Positions 24,261 to 33,458 of a stretch of 64,000 nucleotides of DNA are shown one piece after another. The position numbers and the translations under genes were made by a program. Each line of letters starts with the position of its first letter. Position 1 is the stretch's first letter. Location of the stretch: the NCBI RefSeq assembly GCF_004745595.1, contig NZ_SRLH01000005.1, positions 310,001 to 374,000 on the forward strand, in the 5' to 3' direction. Source of the DNA: Flavobacterium humi. Its GTDB lineage: Bacteria; Bacteroidota; Bacteroidia; Flavobacteriales; Flavobacteriaceae. The notes below the pieces were generated by a model, which made no database searches, had not been told where the DNA came from, and saw only the letters and a program-made list of their open reading frames with translations.

Positions 24261-24998
24261 ATGAACAACAACACAATTAAAAGATTATCAATGAATTACA
24301 GATTTCTACCCCTTCTTTTATTGTTTTTTATGTCTTTCGCCCCAAAGACTACTAATAACACCGATCCTACATTGATTGCCAGTGCAAACAGTACTAATCT
24401 GGCAGCAAAAATCGAAATTGTTTACAATTCCTTAAACGCAAATAATTTTGCCTTGCCGCAAATCAGCTGCTTCAAAAAAGCGATGGAAGGCTTCTTTGTA
24501 CTGAAACAAAAAGGGATTATCCAGAAAGATATTTTGACGGTTATCGATTTTAGCATGTCCTCTACTAAAAAGAGGCTTTGGGTAATCGATTTATCCAGCA
24601 ATACAATATTATACAATACAGTAGTGTCCCACGGAATGAATTCCGGAGGCGAATTTGCCACTAACTTCTCGAATTCCCCAAGTTCCAACAAAAGCAGTTT
24701 AGGGTTTTACGCAACAGGTGAAACCTACAACGGGAAACACGGCCTGTCATTGAAACTTGACGGCCTTGAAAACGGGATCAACAGCAACGCAAGAGCAAGG
24801 GCTGTTGTGATGCACGGCGCAAGTTACGCCAATCCTTCTATCCTGAAAACACAGGGTTATTTAGGAAGAAGCCAGGGTTGTCCTGCTATTCCTGAAGCCG
24901 TAAAAGATGAAATCATCAGTGTGATAAAAGGGAAATCCTGCTTATTTATTTATCACCCTAGCAGAAGTTACGAGATTACTTCTAAACTGGTTGCTTAA
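24261..24998 (+). CDS. murein L,D-transpeptidase catalytic-domain protein (YkuD_2 type)
   Basis: 245 residues with an N-terminal signal peptide (RFLPLLLLFFMSFAP) and a L,D-transpeptidase-like domain of the YkuD_2 class. The motif order is SHGMNSGGEF, LGFYATGETYNGKHG, VVMHGASYAN with catalytic His and SQGCPAIPE with the nucleophile Cys. It cross-links or remodels peptidoglycan or attaches lipoproteins to it. The start is uncertain: ATG 24261 is only about 6 bp past a possible -7 box, and ATG 24291 (MNYRFLPLL) gives a more usual signal peptide. Its last 57 nt overlap the 3' end of the convergent L,D-transpeptidase gene. Confidence 0.85.
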   Translation: MNNNTIKRLSMNYRFLPLLLLFFMSFAPKTTNNTDPTLIASANSTNLAAKIEIVYNSLNANNFALPQISCFKKAMEGFFVLKQKGIIQKDILTVIDFSMSSTKKRLWVIDLSSNTILYNTVVSHGMNSGGEFATNFSNSPSSNKSSLGFYATGETYNGKHGLSLKLDGLENGINSNARARAVVMHGASYANPSILKTQGYLGRSQGCPAIPEAVKDEIISVIKGKSCLFIYHPSRSYEITSKLVA

Positions 24999-26492
24999 CC
25001 GAAGATACAATTCAGGGTCATAATTATAGACGTCGTTTCGGAACTGTAATTGGCCTTTTGCATACCAAGCCGTAAAATAGAGAATGTGGACGTCAAATTC
25101 CTCCTCGATTTTTACGGTTTTTGTTTTTTTCAGGAACAGGATCGAATCGATTTTCTCAGGAGTGTATATTTTTTTGCTGAAAAGAAGGTATTCTGCAAGA
25201 TTCAGCGGGTTTTCCACCCTGACACAACCCGAACTCAAAGCCCTGAAGTTTTTCACAAAATAATCGCGGTGGTTGGTATCGTGCAAATACACCAAATGAC
25301 TGTTGGGAAAATTGATTTTTACAAAACCTAAGGCATTGTCTTCACCCGGGCTTTGCACATACCTGTAATTTTCGGCATTGCTGAAACTCCAATTCCCCAA
25401 ACTGACTTCTTCGCCTTTGCGGTTATAAATCGTGATGTTCCGGCTGGTGATATAATTCCGGCTTTTTTGGGTTCCCGGAATAAGGTCTTCCTTCAGGATG
25501 GTTGGCGGAACAGTCCAGGTCGGATTAAAGACGATATTGTCAATCCTGGAAGAAAGGATCGGGGTTTTCCTTTTTTCGGTACCTACCACAACCCGGTGTG
25601 TTTTGATCGTATCGGTGTTTTGTACGGCATGCAGGTAAAAATCAGGAATGTTCACCACGATGTGATTGATGCCCAAATCCCTCGGGAACCACCTCCATCG
25701 TTCCAGGTTGTCTATAATTTGCTGCTTGCGCTGTGTTTTGGTAAAATTCAAGGCCGCAATAGTGCCTTTTCCAATAACACCGTCAGGTTCCAGCCCATGC
25801 CTGGATTGGAATTTCTTTACGGCATCGTGCATGGCTTCGTTATAGACTTCGTTTAAAGTGTCGTTTTTGCTCAAATCATCCCAATACTGCAGCCTTTTTT
25901 TGATCAGGACAATGTTTTTGCCTTTGTCCCCGAAATCAAATTTATCAGTCGTGGCAATAGGTGTGAAATTTTCATCCGGTAAGGCATTTACCACTGCCAA
26001 CGCCTTTTTCAGGTAGGCATAAATGGCATGTTTGGGTTTACAGCTTTCAATAACGCTGTCGATTTTGTTCTTGGCCAGTGCTGTACTTAAGATGGAATCG
26101 CCTTTGAATTTATTCTTTTTGATTTCCCAGTCAGGATAAATTTCCCTTGGGTTTAATTTTCCATTGGCCAGGTTGGAAGTGTATTTTATAAAAGAAGAAG
26201 ATAATTGTTTGTAATAGCCTTCGATTTCCTTTTCCGAAAGCGTACTGTAAGATTCCTCCAGTTTTTCCAGTTTTTTAAGGGAATAATCGTCAGGGAACAA
26301 ACCTTCTTTTTCTGAATTTCGGATCGATTCTATAAACAATCGCCTGTTTTCCGGGTTTTCCCACCCAAATAATTCCGTTTTTTGCCCGGGAGTGTGCAAC
26401 GTGCTTTTGTGGGCGATAATTTCCGTATTGGTATTATTGCCGCAGCCGATGTATAAAAAGAAACAAAAAAGGACGGGTAAAATTAATTTCAT
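24942..26492 (-). CDS. L,D-transpeptidase lipoprotein (YcbB/LdtD-like)
   Basis: 516 residues with a lipoprotein signal (MKLILPVLFCFFLYIGC, lipobox YIGC). The N-terminal helical scaffold of the LdtD type is followed by a PG_binding_1 domain (FQSRHGLEPDGVIGKGTIAA, shown here at 20) and a YkuD domain whose active site is FRALSSGCVRVENP. LdtD-type enzymes make 3-3 cross-links in peptidoglycan. The start 26492 is chosen since it gives the lipobox and does not overlap the upstream GNAT gene; a longer in-frame start at 26552 would. Convergent and overlapping with another L,D-transpeptidase. Confidence 0.92.
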   Translation of the reverse strand: MKLILPVLFCFFLYIGCGNNTNTEIIAHKSTLHTPGQKTELFGWENPENRRLFIESIRNSEKEGLFPDDYSLKKLEKLEESYSTLSEKEIEGYYKQLSSSFIKYTSNLANGKLNPREIYPDWEIKKNKFKGDSILSTALAKNKIDSVIESCKPKHAIYAYLKKALAVVNALPDENFTPIATTDKFDFGDKGKNIVLIKKRLQYWDDLSKNDTLNEVYNEAMHDAVKKFQSRHGLEPDGVIGKGTIAALNFTKTQRKQQIIDNLERWRWFPRDLGINHIVVNIPDFYLHAVQNTDTIKTHRVVVGTEKRKTPILSSRIDNIVFNPTWTVPPTILKEDLIPGTQKSRNYITSRNITIYNRKGEEVSLGNWSFSNAENYRYVQSPGEDNALGFVKINFPNSHLVYLHDTNHRDYFVKNFRALSSGCVRVENPLNLAEYLLFSKKIYTPEKIDSILFLKKTKTVKIEEEFDVHILYFTAWYAKGQLQFRNDVYNYDPELYLRLSNQFRSNLVTSARVINK

Positions 26493-26502
26493 AAATACTT
26501 TG

Positions 26503-26940
26503 TTATAAATGCTTAAACATGACATAATGGGTACCGATTTCTTGTATTTCAAAAGCAGGACCTATAGTCGTATACTGTAATTTTTCATAGAACCTTACGG
26601 CGGTTTCCCTGGCATTGAACCATAGTAACGGTACATTTTTAGATTTCGCATATTCTTCCACGCGATTTACCAGGAAATTTCCGAACCCTTTTTTCTGGTA
26701 TCCTTCCAAAACCGCCATTCCCCTAATCTGCATTTGCCGTTCTTCGGGGAAATTAGCATTCCTGCTTTCAAAAACCGATACTACCCCAGCCAGATCTTTA
26801 TCAAAATACAGGCCAAAGTGTACGGTCGTTTCTAAATCATCGCCATCGAAACAGCAGGACTCAATGGGTTTTCCTGCTCTTAAAACAGGCTGTCTGACCG
26901 GATAGGTCTCTTTTGAAGGAATAATCTTAATGGTAATCAT
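26503..26940 (-). CDS. GNAT family N-acetyltransferase
   Basis: 145 residues. The acetyl-CoA binding motif A is seen as QIRGMAVLEGYQKKGFGNFL (R/Q-x-x-G-x-G form, here GYQKKGFG), followed by LLWFNARETAVRFYEKL, the typical C-terminal block. The start 26940 (MITIKIIPS) is preferred over the TTG at 26955. It lies 10 bp upstream of the L,D-transpeptidase, so the pair is likely one operon. Substrate unknown. Confidence 0.85.
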   Translation of the reverse strand: MITIKIIPSKETYPVRQPVLRAGKPIESCCFDGDDLETTVHFGLYFDKDLAGVVSVFESRNANFPEERQMQIRGMAVLEGYQKKGFGNFLVNRVEEYAKSKNVPLLWFNARETAVRFYEKLQYTTIGPAFEIQEIGTHYVMFKHL

Positions 26941-27068
26941 ATTTTTTTTTGGCAAAAGCCCAACATTAAATTTAAATATAAAATTCTAATTATAAATCAT
27001 TTAGTGCAAAAATTATATTTCACTATTACTTGGGTGTAAATAAAATGTAATTTTTTTTCCAAAAAAAC

Positions 27069-27100
27069 TTGCAACTAAGAAAAGTTATTAGTTATATTTG
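27069..27100 (+). promoter_or_regulatory. promoter of tRNA-Gly
   Basis: TTG at 27069-27071, 21-bp spacer, TATATTTG at 27093-27100. The distance to the tRNA 5' end (27112) leaves a leader of only a few bases, as usual for tRNA genes. Confidence 0.75.
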
Positions 27101-27111
27101 CACTCACAAAA

Positions 27112-27184
<73 letters not shown>

Positions 27185-27191
27185 CTGCTAA

Positions 27192-27220
27192 AAGCCTCAA
27201 ACAATGTTTGAGGCTTTTTT
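27192..27220. terminator. terminator between tRNA-Gly and pepE
   Basis: AAGCCTCAAAC (27192-27202), loop AAT, GTTTGAGGCTT (27206-27216) followed by T-rich sequence on the plus strand and TTTT on the minus strand, so it may serve both genes. Confidence 0.85.
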
Positions 27221-27930
27221 TATTGTAAAAAGTTAAGGTTTTCACTTGGGGCCATTTCTACCGGAAGGTCTTTTTGCCTGAACAAACGCGCCGTCAGTTG
27301 GCCACGCAGGATGATATTGTCCCCGTATACTTCCAACCAGCTTCCTTCGCGCAACCCAAGGACAGGAATGTCGCTTATCGTATGGAATTCGTTGATCCTG
27401 GTTTCCCGTGTCTCACCCATATGGGTAGAACCTTCTATAGGATCTAAATAATGAGGATTTAAATTGAACGGGATCAGACCTAAAGTCGTAAAACTTTCCG
27501 GTAGTACGATAGGCATGTCATTGGTAGTGTTCATCGTCATGCCGCCAATATTGCTTCCGGCGCTCGTACCTAAATAAGGTGTGCCGCCAAGGATCGTTTC
27601 TTTCAGAATACCGATTAAATGGTAGTGGTATAATTGGGAAACCAGTAAAAAAGTGTTTCCGCCGCCGGTGAAAATGGCCTGGGCTTCCTGGATGGCCAGC
27701 ACTGGGCTTTCAAATTCATGGATGCCCTTTACTTCGATATTTATTTTGGCGAATGCCTGTCGGACCTTCGACGTGTATTCGTCATGGGTAATGCCTCCGG
27801 GCCTGGCATAAGGAATGAAAAGCAGGGTTTGGCAATTTTCGAAATGTTTTGACAAGACCGGTAACAGGTATTCCAGGTAACCTCCGTTATATAAAGTGGA
27901 AGTACTGGCAAGAATGACTTTTTTGTTCAT
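27220..27930 (-). CDS. pepE: dipeptidase E (peptidase family S51)
   Basis: 236-residue serine peptidase that cleaves Asp-X dipeptides. Visible: IFTGGGNTFLLV, YLGTSAGSNIGG with the nucleophile Ser in GTSAGSN, and NPHYLDP with the His of the triad. The preferred start is ATG 27930 (MNKKVILAST); an ATG at 27945 is also in frame. Cytoplasmic. Convergent with tRNA-Gly. Confidence 0.92.
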   Translation of the reverse strand: MNKKVILASTSTLYNGGYLEYLLPVLSKHFENCQTLLFIPYARPGGITHDEYTSKVRQAFAKINIEVKGIHEFESPVLAIQEAQAIFTGGGNTFLLVSQLYHYHLIGILKETILGGTPYLGTSAGSNIGGMTMNTTNDMPIVLPESFTTLGLIPFNLNPHYLDPIEGSTHMGETRETRINEFHTISDIPVLGLREGSWLEVYGDNIILRGQLTARLFRQKDLPVEMAPSENLNFLQ

Positions 27931-28050
27931 TTTTTTGAGTTTCATTTATAGGTATTCCAAAGGTAAAAATTATATTAACAAAAAATTACCAAGGCCTTAA
28001 TAATAAATTAGGAAGGGAGGGTTCTATTTTTACAAGGTAATAATTCATAC

Positions 28051-28803
28051 ATGAGGCAAATTCTACTTTTTTTATTTTTCCTGCTCGTTCAAAATTCGTT
28101 TTCCCAAACGTTGTTGAAAGGGAAAGTGGTTTCCGAAGCTTCAAATCTTGATGGGATCCATGTCATTAATTTGTCCAATAAAAAAAATACGTTGACCGAG
28201 AACAGCGGGTTCTTTTCCATTTTAGCAAAACCATCAGATACTTTGATGTTTTCGGGAGTGCTGGTCAAAGGCCTCCAGATTGTGTTGAAGCCGACGGATT
28301 TTTCAGAAAACCTACTTTTTATAAGGCTAAAACCCCAGGTAAACCAATTGGATGAGGTCATCATAAAGAATTATTCCGAAATCAATGCGGTTTCCTTGGG
28401 CATTGTTCCTAAAAGTGTCAAATCGTACACTCCGGCGCAACGCAAATTAAGAACGGCAAGTGCGGCTTACCCAAACTTGTATGCAGGTGGAATGGCCGGA
28501 GGTTCGGTAGGGCTTGATCCTTTGCTGAATGCCATTTCCGGGCGCACGGCAATGCTCAAAAAAGAAGTCGCTGTGGAAACCAGGGAAAAACTACAGGAAA
28601 AATTAGATAAGATGTACGAAGAGATTTTCTTTGTCGAAACCCTTAAAATACCTGTCGAATATATTAAAGGATTCCAGATTTTTACATTGGATGACGAAAA
28701 GCTGGTCAATGCCCTAAAAGCCAAAAATACCACACTCACCACATTTTTATTGGGTGAATTGGCCGAAAAATACAAGCAGATGGTATTTCCTGAAAAGAAT
28801 TAA
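28051..28803 (+). CDS. exported protein with carboxypeptidase-regulatory-like domain
   Basis: 250 residues with a signal peptide (MRQILLFLFFLLVQNSFSQ). Residues about 22-105 form a CarboxypepD_reg-like beta sandwich (LLKGKVVSEASNLDGIHVIN is the start block, ending RLKPQVNQLDEVII), the same module that opens SusC/TonB-dependent proteins. The C-terminal 130 residues are mainly helical with a basic/acidic coiled tract (TREKLQEKLDKMYEEIFF). It is 12 bp upstream of a DUF6702 gene and likely cotranscribed. Function unknown, probably periplasmic. Confidence 0.8.
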   Translation: MRQILLFLFFLLVQNSFSQTLLKGKVVSEASNLDGIHVINLSNKKNTLTENSGFFSILAKPSDTLMFSGVLVKGLQIVLKPTDFSENLLFIRLKPQVNQLDEVIIKNYSEINAVSLGIVPKSVKSYTPAQRKLRTASAAYPNLYAGGMAGGSVGLDPLLNAISGRTAMLKKEVAVETREKLQEKLDKMYEEIFFVETLKIPVEYIKGFQIFTLDDEKLVNALKAKNTTLTTFLLGELAEKYKQMVFPEKN

Positions 28804-28815
28804 TATTTTTACGGT

Positions 28816-29319
28816 ATGAAAAAATCGGTTTTTATTTCTTTTTCCCTTGTGATGTTTGTGGTTCTTTCCGCCTTTTCGGTGCATAAATTTTATGTGTCCA
28901 TTTATCAGATCCAGTATGCGCAGGAAAAAAAGATGCTCCAGATAACGTCCCGCATTTTTGTAGACGACCTGAATACTGTCCTGAAAAGGAAATACAATAA
29001 AAAGACTTTCCTGGGAGAACCCAACGAGTCACAGGAAGATGTTGCCCTGATGGAAAAATACCTGCTGGAACATATTTCCATCAAAATTAACGGGCATGCC
29101 AAACCGATACGTTACCTGAGCAAAGAAATGGAAGGAAATGTACTGATCTGCTATTATAACAGTAAGGATATTTCCAAGATAAAATCTTTTGAAATACAAA
29201 ATACGGCCCTTCTCGAATTAAGCGAAGACCAGCAAAATATTGTCCAGACCACTATTTACGGCAAGAAGCAAAACCTGCTGATGACCACAGATAATGTGAA
29301 AGGTTTGTTAAATTTTTGA
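28816..29319 (+). CDS. DUF6702 family exported protein
   Basis: 167 residues with a signal-type N-terminus (MKKSVFISFSLVMFVVLSAFS) and the pattern HKFYVSIYQIQYAQ...RIFVDDLNTVL typical, as I recall, of DUF6702. It is beta-rich and has no catalytic motif. The gene precedes an M1 peptidase and follows the CarboxypepD_reg protein; all three point the same way. Function unknown. Confidence 0.78.
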   Translation: MKKSVFISFSLVMFVVLSAFSVHKFYVSIYQIQYAQEKKMLQITSRIFVDDLNTVLKRKYNKKTFLGEPNESQEDVALMEKYLLEHISIKINGHAKPIRYLSKEMEGNVLICYYNSKDISKIKSFEIQNTALLELSEDQQNIVQTTIYGKKQNLLMTTDNVKGLLNF

Positions 29320-29380
29320 TTTGAATGCGTTCTTCGATAAAAACGATTAAATTTATCGGTTCAAAACTACTATTTCCGTT

Positions 29381-31633
29381 ATGAAAAAAATTACAGCTAA
29401 ACTGTTGTTTTTATTGGTATTTTCTTCTTCTTTAATGGCTCAAGTGGCCAAAGAAGGGGCAAAACCGAAAGAACAAGGACACGAAGATACGAACAAGTTC
29501 AGGCAGATGTATGACTTGTTGGCCACTCCCAATATGTACCGTACCGCTTCTGGTGCGCCTGGGCCGGAATATTATCAGCAACAGGCTGATTATAAAATGG
29601 ATATAGAGCTGGATGATAAAAACGCGAAACTTTTCGGGACTGAAACCATCACCTATACCAACAATGCTAAGGAATCGCTGGATTATTTATGGATACAGCT
29701 GGACCAGAACATCCTGGCTAAAACTTCCAAAACGCCTTTGGTCGAGAATTCAAAAGTAGATGCGTCAATTAGCGCCCGCGGTTTTTCAAGGAAATACCTG
29801 GAAGAGAAATTTGACGGCGGCTTCAAAATAGAATACGTAAAAGATGCCAAAGGAAAACCTATTTCCTATACCATCAACGAAACAATGATGCGCATTAACC
29901 TGGAAAAACCGTTGGCCCATGGCCAGAAAATGTCTTTCAGCATCAAATGGAACTACAACATCAATGATTATATGGTCGAAGGCGGCCGTTCCGGATACGA
30001 ACAGTTCAAGGACGGAAACCGTTTATATGTAATCGCTCAGTTTTATCCTAGGATGGCTGTTTATAATGATGTGGAAGGCTGGCAGAACATGCAGTTTTGG
30101 GGGAATGGCGAATTTGCCTTGCCTTTCGGGAATTTTGAAGTGAATATTACCGTTCCTGCAGACCATATCATGGAAGCGACCGGGACATTGCAAAACAGGA
30201 GTGAAGTTTTTACGGCAGAACAGGTAAAAAGATACGCGCAGGCGGAACAATCATTTGACAAACCGGTAATTATCGTAACACAGGCAGAAGCCATGGTTGC
30301 TGAAAAAGGATTTTCGGACAAAAAGAAAACCTGGAGGTTCAAGGCAGAAAACGTCCGTGATTTCGGGATTTCAACGTCCCGTAAATTTATTTATGATGCA
30401 ATGGCGGTCAAATTGGGCGGGAAAACCGTGATGGCCACTTCCGTTTATCCGAAAGAAGGAAATCCGTTGTGGGAACAATATTCTACTCGCGCAGTAGCCC
30501 ATACCTTAAAAAGCTATTCCAGCCATACTTTTGACTTTCCTTACCCGAAAGCAGTTTCAGTGAATGCGCAAGACCAAGGAATGGAATACCCTATGATTTG
30601 CTGGAATTTCGGCCGTCCGGATGAAGACGGAAAATATACCGACAGGGTAAAATACGGCATGCTTGGCGTAATCATCCATGAAGTAGGGCATAACTTTTTC
30701 CCGATGATCGTAAACTCGGACGAACGCCAATGGACCTGGATGGACGAAGGCCTGAACACTTTTATGGAATACCTGGCGGAAATAGAATGGGAAGCTACTT
30801 TCCCTGTAGACAGAGGCCCGGCAAAATTAATCGTTCCTTATATGAGTGGGAACCAACAAGGATTGGAGCCTATCATGTCAAATTCAGAAAGCATCCGTCA
30901 GTTTGGGAATAACGCTTATGGCAAACCGGCAGCAGGTTTGAATATCCTGCGGGAAACGATCATGGGACGCGAATTGTTCGATTATGCTTTCAAAACCTAT
31001 GCTAACCGTTGGAAGTTCAAACACCCGACACCTGAGGATTTTTTCAGGACTATGGAAGATGCTTCAGGGGTTGACCTGGACTGGTTTATCCGCGGATGGT
31101 TCTACACCACAGATTACAATGACATAGGAATCAAGGAAGTGAAGCAGTATTTTGTGAGCAATGAAGCGCCGGAAGGTTTCCATGCACAACAGGCGACCAG
31201 ACGTAACCGTTTTAGGACTTCAGGCCCATTAGTGTATATGGTTTCGGCGGAAAGCGCTGATTTTAAACCGGAAATGAATAAGAAATTAGACATTAAGGAG
31301 ATCAAAACACTAGACGAATATGTACAGGCTACTTTTTCGGAAGAAGAAAGGGCCAAGTTACAGCAGCCAAAATATTTTTACCAGGTAACTTTCAATAAAC
31401 CTGGCGGTTTGGTCATGCCGCTTATCGTTGACATTACTTTTGAGGACGGGACTGTGGAAAGCCATAAATTCCCGGCGCAAATCTGGAATATGAATGATGC
31501 GGAAGTATCAAGGACTTTTGCCACCCAAAAACTGATCAAGAAAATCATGGTGGATCCAAAAGAAGAAACAGCCGATATTGATGTAACCAACAATGCCTGG
31601 CCAAAAGAAGAAGTAAAATCGAAATTTGACTAA
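29381..31633 (+). CDS. M1 family metallopeptidase, exported
   Basis: 750 residues with a signal peptide (ends near SLMAQ). N-terminal M1 beta domain (YKMDIELDDKNAKLFGTETI, 20 residues shown), then the gluzincin site HEVGH (H433, H437) and the third ligand Glu456 in WMDEGLNTF, matching HExxH-18-E exactly. There is no T9SS C-terminal sorting domain. The expected GAMEN-type exopeptidase motif appears as QGMEYP. Periplasmic or envelope aminopeptidase-like enzyme. Confidence 0.93.
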   Translation: MKKITAKLLFLLVFSSSLMAQVAKEGAKPKEQGHEDTNKFRQMYDLLATPNMYRTASGAPGPEYYQQQADYKMDIELDDKNAKLFGTETITYTNNAKESLDYLWIQLDQNILAKTSKTPLVENSKVDASISARGFSRKYLEEKFDGGFKIEYVKDAKGKPISYTINETMMRINLEKPLAHGQKMSFSIKWNYNINDYMVEGGRSGYEQFKDGNRLYVIAQFYPRMAVYNDVEGWQNMQFWGNGEFALPFGNFEVNITVPADHIMEATGTLQNRSEVFTAEQVKRYAQAEQSFDKPVIIVTQAEAMVAEKGFSDKKKTWRFKAENVRDFGISTSRKFIYDAMAVKLGGKTVMATSVYPKEGNPLWEQYSTRAVAHTLKSYSSHTFDFPYPKAVSVNAQDQGMEYPMICWNFGRPDEDGKYTDRVKYGMLGVIIHEVGHNFFPMIVNSDERQWTWMDEGLNTFMEYLAEIEWEATFPVDRGPAKLIVPYMSGNQQGLEPIMSNSESIRQFGNNAYGKPAAGLNILRETIMGRELFDYAFKTYANRWKFKHPTPEDFFRTMEDASGVDLDWFIRGWFYTTDYNDIGIKEVKQYFVSNEAPEGFHAQQATRRNRFRTSGPLVYMVSAESADFKPEMNKKLDIKEIKTLDEYVQATFSEEERAKLQQPKYFYQVTFNKPGGLVMPLIVDITFEDGTVESHKFPAQIWNMNDAEVSRTFATQKLIKKIMVDPKEETADIDVTNNAWPKEEVKSKFD

Positions 31634-31652
31634 TAATAAGGCAAAACTTAAG

Positions 31653-31660
31653 TAACTTTG
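31653..31660 (+). promoter_or_regulatory. -7 element of the tatA-PAP2 operon
   Basis: TAACTTTG, exact TAnnTTTG match, 30 bp before the ATG at 31690; a TTG lies 24 bp upstream (31626-31628). Confidence 0.5.
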
Positions 31661-31689
31661 CCGTTAGAACTTTATAAAATTAAAAGAAG

Positions 31690-32040
31690 ATGTTTGGAAT
31701 AGGTGGTGGAGAATTAATCGTCATTATTTTTATAGCCCTGATGCTTTTCGGATCTGAAAAAATACCGGATATCGCCAGGACTTTAGGAAAAGCCATGGCA
31801 CAATTGAAAAATGCCACAAACGATATAAAATCTGAAATCCAGCGCAGTGCCGATGCGAATGATATAGACATTAAATCATTGACCAGCGATTTTACTTCAG
31901 AAATTGACAATGTGAAACAAGGCTTCAACAAAATGATTTCGGATGCTCCGGGCGAAACCCCGCTTGATATTACCTCAGAAATCAACAAGGTCAAAGAAAA
32001 TATAGATGACCTTACAGGACCAATAAAACGTCAATTGTAA
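31690..32040 (+). CDS. TatA/TatB-like twin-arginine translocase subunit
   Basis: 116 residues: an N-terminal membrane helix (GGGELIVIIFIALMLFG) followed directly by an amphipathic helix (SEKIPDIARTLGKAMAQLK) and a charged helical tail, the TatA/TatB plan. The FGSEKIPD segment corresponds to the FG-x-x-x-hinge of the family. The tail is longer than in many TatA proteins, which leans towards a TatB-like role. It overlaps the PAP2 start (TAATG). Confidence 0.9.
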   Translation: MFGIGGGELIVIIFIALMLFGSEKIPDIARTLGKAMAQLKNATNDIKSEIQRSADANDIDIKSLTSDFTSEIDNVKQGFNKMISDAPGETPLDITSEINKVKENIDDLTGPIKRQL

Positions 32041-32612
32041 TGCTGGAACAACTGCAGGAATTAGACAGGAACCTTTTTGTTTACCTAAACGGCCTTGGCA
32101 ATCCTTTTTTCGATGGTTTTTGGCTTTTTGTCACCAAACAATTGCATTGGGCTCCGGTATTCCTGGGCATATTCTACATGATTTTCAAAAAGAAAGGATG
32201 GAAACATTTACTAATGATCCTTCTTTTTATCGCTTTCCTGGTGCTCATCGGCGACCAGTTTACCAATTTGGTCAAGAATCTGGTACAAAGGATCCGTCCT
32301 TGCAATAATCCTGACTTGGTGGGTACCATAAGGATTTTACATTCCACGCCTACTTTTAGCTTTTTTTCCGGCCATGCGACAAATTCCATGGCTACTACGC
32401 TTTTTGTGTACCTGATCCTCAGGAAACATTTTAAGTATGTGTTCCTGTTGTTTCTCTGGCCGATGATTTTTGCCTACAGCAGGATTTACATCGGGGTGCA
32501 TTATCCCGGGGATATCCTGACCGGTTATGCGGTAGGAGCCACTTTGGGCTTTATTTTTTATAAAATATACCAAAAGGCACAATACAAGTATTTTCCTGAA
32601 GATAGTTTATAG
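32040..32612 (+). CDS. PAP2 family phosphatase
   Basis: 190-residue membrane phosphatase with about five transmembrane helices. The three PAP2 motifs are present: KNLVQRIRPCNN (motif 1, KxxxxxxRP), FSGHATNSM (motif 2 with His) and SRIYIGVHYPGDI (motif 3, SRxxxxxHxxxD). Candidates are undecaprenyl-diphosphate phosphatase or lipid phosphatase. Translationally coupled to the TatA-like gene. Confidence 0.92.
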   Translation: MLEQLQELDRNLFVYLNGLGNPFFDGFWLFVTKQLHWAPVFLGIFYMIFKKKGWKHLLMILLFIAFLVLIGDQFTNLVKNLVQRIRPCNNPDLVGTIRILHSTPTFSFFSGHATNSMATTLFVYLILRKHFKYVFLLFLWPMIFAYSRIYIGVHYPGDILTGYAVGATLGFIFYKIYQKAQYKYFPEDSL

Positions 32613-32686
32613 GAGCTTTTTCCAGCTGTCCACTGTATCTTTTCCCCGTTAAAGAAACGGGAAAAAGGATGCCGTTCCCATCTGGG

Positions 32687-33328
32687 CTACAGCACCCGGC
32701 TCACGGTAAGCCCGTCACGGATGGGCAGCAAAACGGTTTCCACCCGCGGGTCTTCCTTAAGCAGCCGGTTGTATTCCAAAAGGATTTTCGTGCTCAGGTC
32801 GTTCGGGGCCAAGGGCTGTACCACTTTCCCTGACCAAAGGACATTGTCGGATAAGATAATCCCGCCTTTGTTCATTTTCGGAACAATCATATGGAAATAA
32901 TTGATGTAATTTTCCTTATCGGCATCAATAAATACCAAATCGAATTTCATGTCCAGTCCCGGAATAATGTCAACGGCCTGTCCGAGATGCTGCACGATTT
33001 GATTTCCCCAGGGCGAACGGTCAAAGTATTTTCGCTGGAAATCAATTAATTCTTCCTTAATATCAATAGTATGCAACTGTCCGTTTTCCTGCATCCCTTC
33101 GCAAAGGCACAAAGCGGCATAACCTGTATAGGTACCTATTTCCAGGATATTTACCGGTCGGGCCAATTTGGAAATCATGCTCAGGACACGTCCCTGGAAA
33201 TGCCCGCTCAGCATTCGCGGCAGTAAAATCTTCTGGTAGGTTTCTTTGTTTAACTGTGCTAACAATTCAGGTTCTTTTTCAGAATGTTGCTCGATGTACT
33301 CTTCTAAATCGTCTGAAAGGAAATGCAT
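32687..33328 (-). CDS. O-methyltransferase (family 3)
   Basis: 213-residue SAM-dependent O-methyltransferase of the catechol/caffeoyl-CoA type. Visible: NILEIGTYTGYAALCL (SAM-binding loop), LVFIDADKENYINYF (metal-binding Asp) and GGIILSDNVLWSGKV. Full-length, cytoplasmic. Convergent with PAP2 across a GC-rich hairpin (about 32641-32664) that lacks a clear T tract. Substrate unknown. Confidence 0.92.
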   Translation of the reverse strand: MHFLSDDLEEYIEQHSEKEPELLAQLNKETYQKILLPRMLSGHFQGRVLSMISKLARPVNILEIGTYTGYAALCLCEGMQENGQLHTIDIKEELIDFQRKYFDRSPWGNQIVQHLGQAVDIIPGLDMKFDLVFIDADKENYINYFHMIVPKMNKGGIILSDNVLWSGKVVQPLAPNDLSTKILLEYNRLLKEDPRVETVLLPIRDGLTVSRVL

Positions 33329-33458
33329 GCGCTGATAGGTTTTAATTAGGTTTCAAAGGTATTAAATTATCCGGTTTTTCCAGAAACCAAGCCCGCAATG
33401 TTTCGTTGTAATGCCCGGATTACCGTAATAGTTTGTAAATTGACCTTTTTTAAAAACC

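Noticed and set aside
32641..32664. Hairpin between PAP2 and the O-methyltransferase as terminator
   Set aside because: A CCCGTT/AACGGG stem is present but both flanks lack a T tract after the stem, so terminator function is not supported.
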